A stretch of DNA of 64,000 nt from NCBI GenBank assembly GCA_902537945.1, contig CACBDG010000002.1, positions 1-64,000 of the forward strand, read 5' to 3'. The DNA comes from an uncultured SAR116 cluster alpha proteobacterium. Lineage in GTDB: Bacteria; Pseudomonadota; Alphaproteobacteria; Puniceispirillales; Marisalimonadaceae. Made by a program: the position numbers and the translations under genes. Within the stretch, counting starts at the first letter, position 1. Each line of letters starts with the position of its first letter. The notes under the pieces are model-generated. The model saw only the letters and a list, made by a program, of their open reading frames with translations. It searched no databases and had not been told where the DNA came from. Positions 63,043 through 64,000 of the stretch are shown here, in pieces.

Positions 63043-63540
63043 AAAACTAGCCCTCTGTTTAATTGCCATTTTTCCATAATTTATAGGTCCATTATAATAA
63101 CTTAAAGGTAAAAGATCTTTTCCAAAAATATCCAATAACTCGCCATCTTTAAGTAAGAAATTTGGATTTTTTGGTGAACCATATTTTTCATTTCCTGCCG
63201 AAAAAGTTTCGTAGAATAATAAACCATCTTTTTTAAGTAAATTTATTAGTTTTTTTATACTAGGTCTATACAAGTAATTAACTACTATAATTATATCATA
63301 ATATTCTTCAACCAAAGGCCATTCTTCTTTAGTTTCGAGATCAAAACAAATTGTATTTATATTACTTAAATTTTTATATAGATTTAGCTTTTCTTGATCT
63401 TTATCAATAGCTGTTACAATTATATTCTTATTTGATAGTGAAATACTATTTCTACCATTTCCAGAGGCAAAATCTAAAAGATTTATTTTTTTTATAATCT
63501 TTTGAGTTTGTATTTGACTAAAAATCCATTCAGAGTGCAT
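63022..63540 (-). CDS. Class I SAM-dependent methyltransferase
   Basis: ORF 172 aa; NLLDFASGNGRNSISLSNKNIIVTAIDKDQEKL, YYDIIIVVNYLYRPSIKKLINLLKKDGLLFYETF. Confidence 0.82.
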   Translation of the reverse strand: MHSEWIFSQIQTQKIIKKINLLDFASGNGRNSISLSNKNIIVTAIDKDQEKLNLYKNLSNINTICFDLETKEEWPLVEEYYDIIIVVNYLYRPSIKKLINLLKKDGLLFYETFSAGNEKYGSPKNPNFLLKDGELLDIFGKDLLPLSYYNGPINYGKMAIKQRASFKKGALK

Positions 63541-63634
63541 TATAAAAAATTTCTTAATTTTAAAATTCTATTTATTAAATTTATAACTTACTTATTGTCT
63601 TTATTAAAAAAATTAAGTATAAAATTTTTTCTAA

Positions 63635-63710
63635 GGGCGGTTAGCTCAGTTGGTAGAGCATCTCGTTTACACCGAGAGGGTCGGCGGTTCGAGACCGTCA
63701 CCGCCCACCA
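63635..63710 (+). tRNA. tRNA-Val (TAC)
   Basis: GGGCGGTTAGCTCAGTTGGTAGAGCATCTCGTTTACACCGAGAGGGTCGGCGGTTCGAGACCGTCACCGCCCACCA. Confidence 0.97.
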
Positions 63711-63809
63711 AAATTTTCGCTGATTTTTTTTATTAAATTTTCCAATAGTCATTATATAGTTTTTGTTGTTAAATCATAGTTATCTGACTTTAATTAGTGG
63801 AGTAGATAA

Positions 63810-64000
63810 ATGTCAATTTCAGAAAAGCCAGTATGTATGATTACTGGTTTAGGCGAGGGAACTGGAGGTTATACAGCTAGAAGGTTTGCAAAAGCTGGGT
63901 ATAGGATAGCAATGCTAGCAAGAACTGAGGAAAGGTTAAGAAAATTTGAAAATGAATTACTTGGTTCTAAAGGTTATGTGTGCGATGTATCAGATTTAAA
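63810..64000 (+). CDS. Short-chain dehydrogenase/reductase, truncated by window end
   Basis: MSISEKPVCMITGLGEGTGGYTARRFAKAGYRIAMLARTEERLRKFENELLGSKGYVCDVSDL...; Rossmann TGxxxGxG-like start. Confidence 0.75.
   Translation, partial: MSISEKPVCMITGLGEGTGGYTARRFAKAGYRIAMLARTEERLRKFENELLGSKGYVCDVSDL

Overview
This is an AT-rich, densely coded alphaproteobacterial chromosomal segment. It reads like a streamlined marine lineage, but I make no species call. Most of it is core genome: lptD, the suf Fe-S cluster with an ATM1-type exporter, nadK, kdsD, queA-tgt-queG, glnK-amtB, hemH-hemA, dksA, recA, alaS, msrB, gcrA, pepN, parE, glnA-glnB, and tig-clpP-clpX-lon-hup. It carries five tRNAs (Ala-TGC, Gly-TCC, His-GTG, Leu-TAG, Val-TAC). 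The first ~6.5 kb is an accessory-looking region with a recombinase-like HTH ORF, a decayed zinc-finger ORF, a DMT permease, an XRE regulator, an inverted-topology photolyase beside a DUF3429-like membrane protein, and a small methyltransferase cluster. No CRISPR array, prophage or obvious defence island was seen. The observations I rate highest are: (1) an arsC-family gene missing from the ORF track, with no ATG/GTG/TTG start, overlapping the end of a truncated molybdopterin-binding gene; (2) a CysQ-Sua5 fusion; (3) a photolyase with its FAD domain first; (4) a conserved-looking 454-aa protein with no family I recognise; (5) an AroE-like protein lacking the shikimate-binding serines; (6) an XRE gene with a near-leaderless promoter and an operator-like palindrome over its -10. 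All calls are from reading the sequence; no database search was run.
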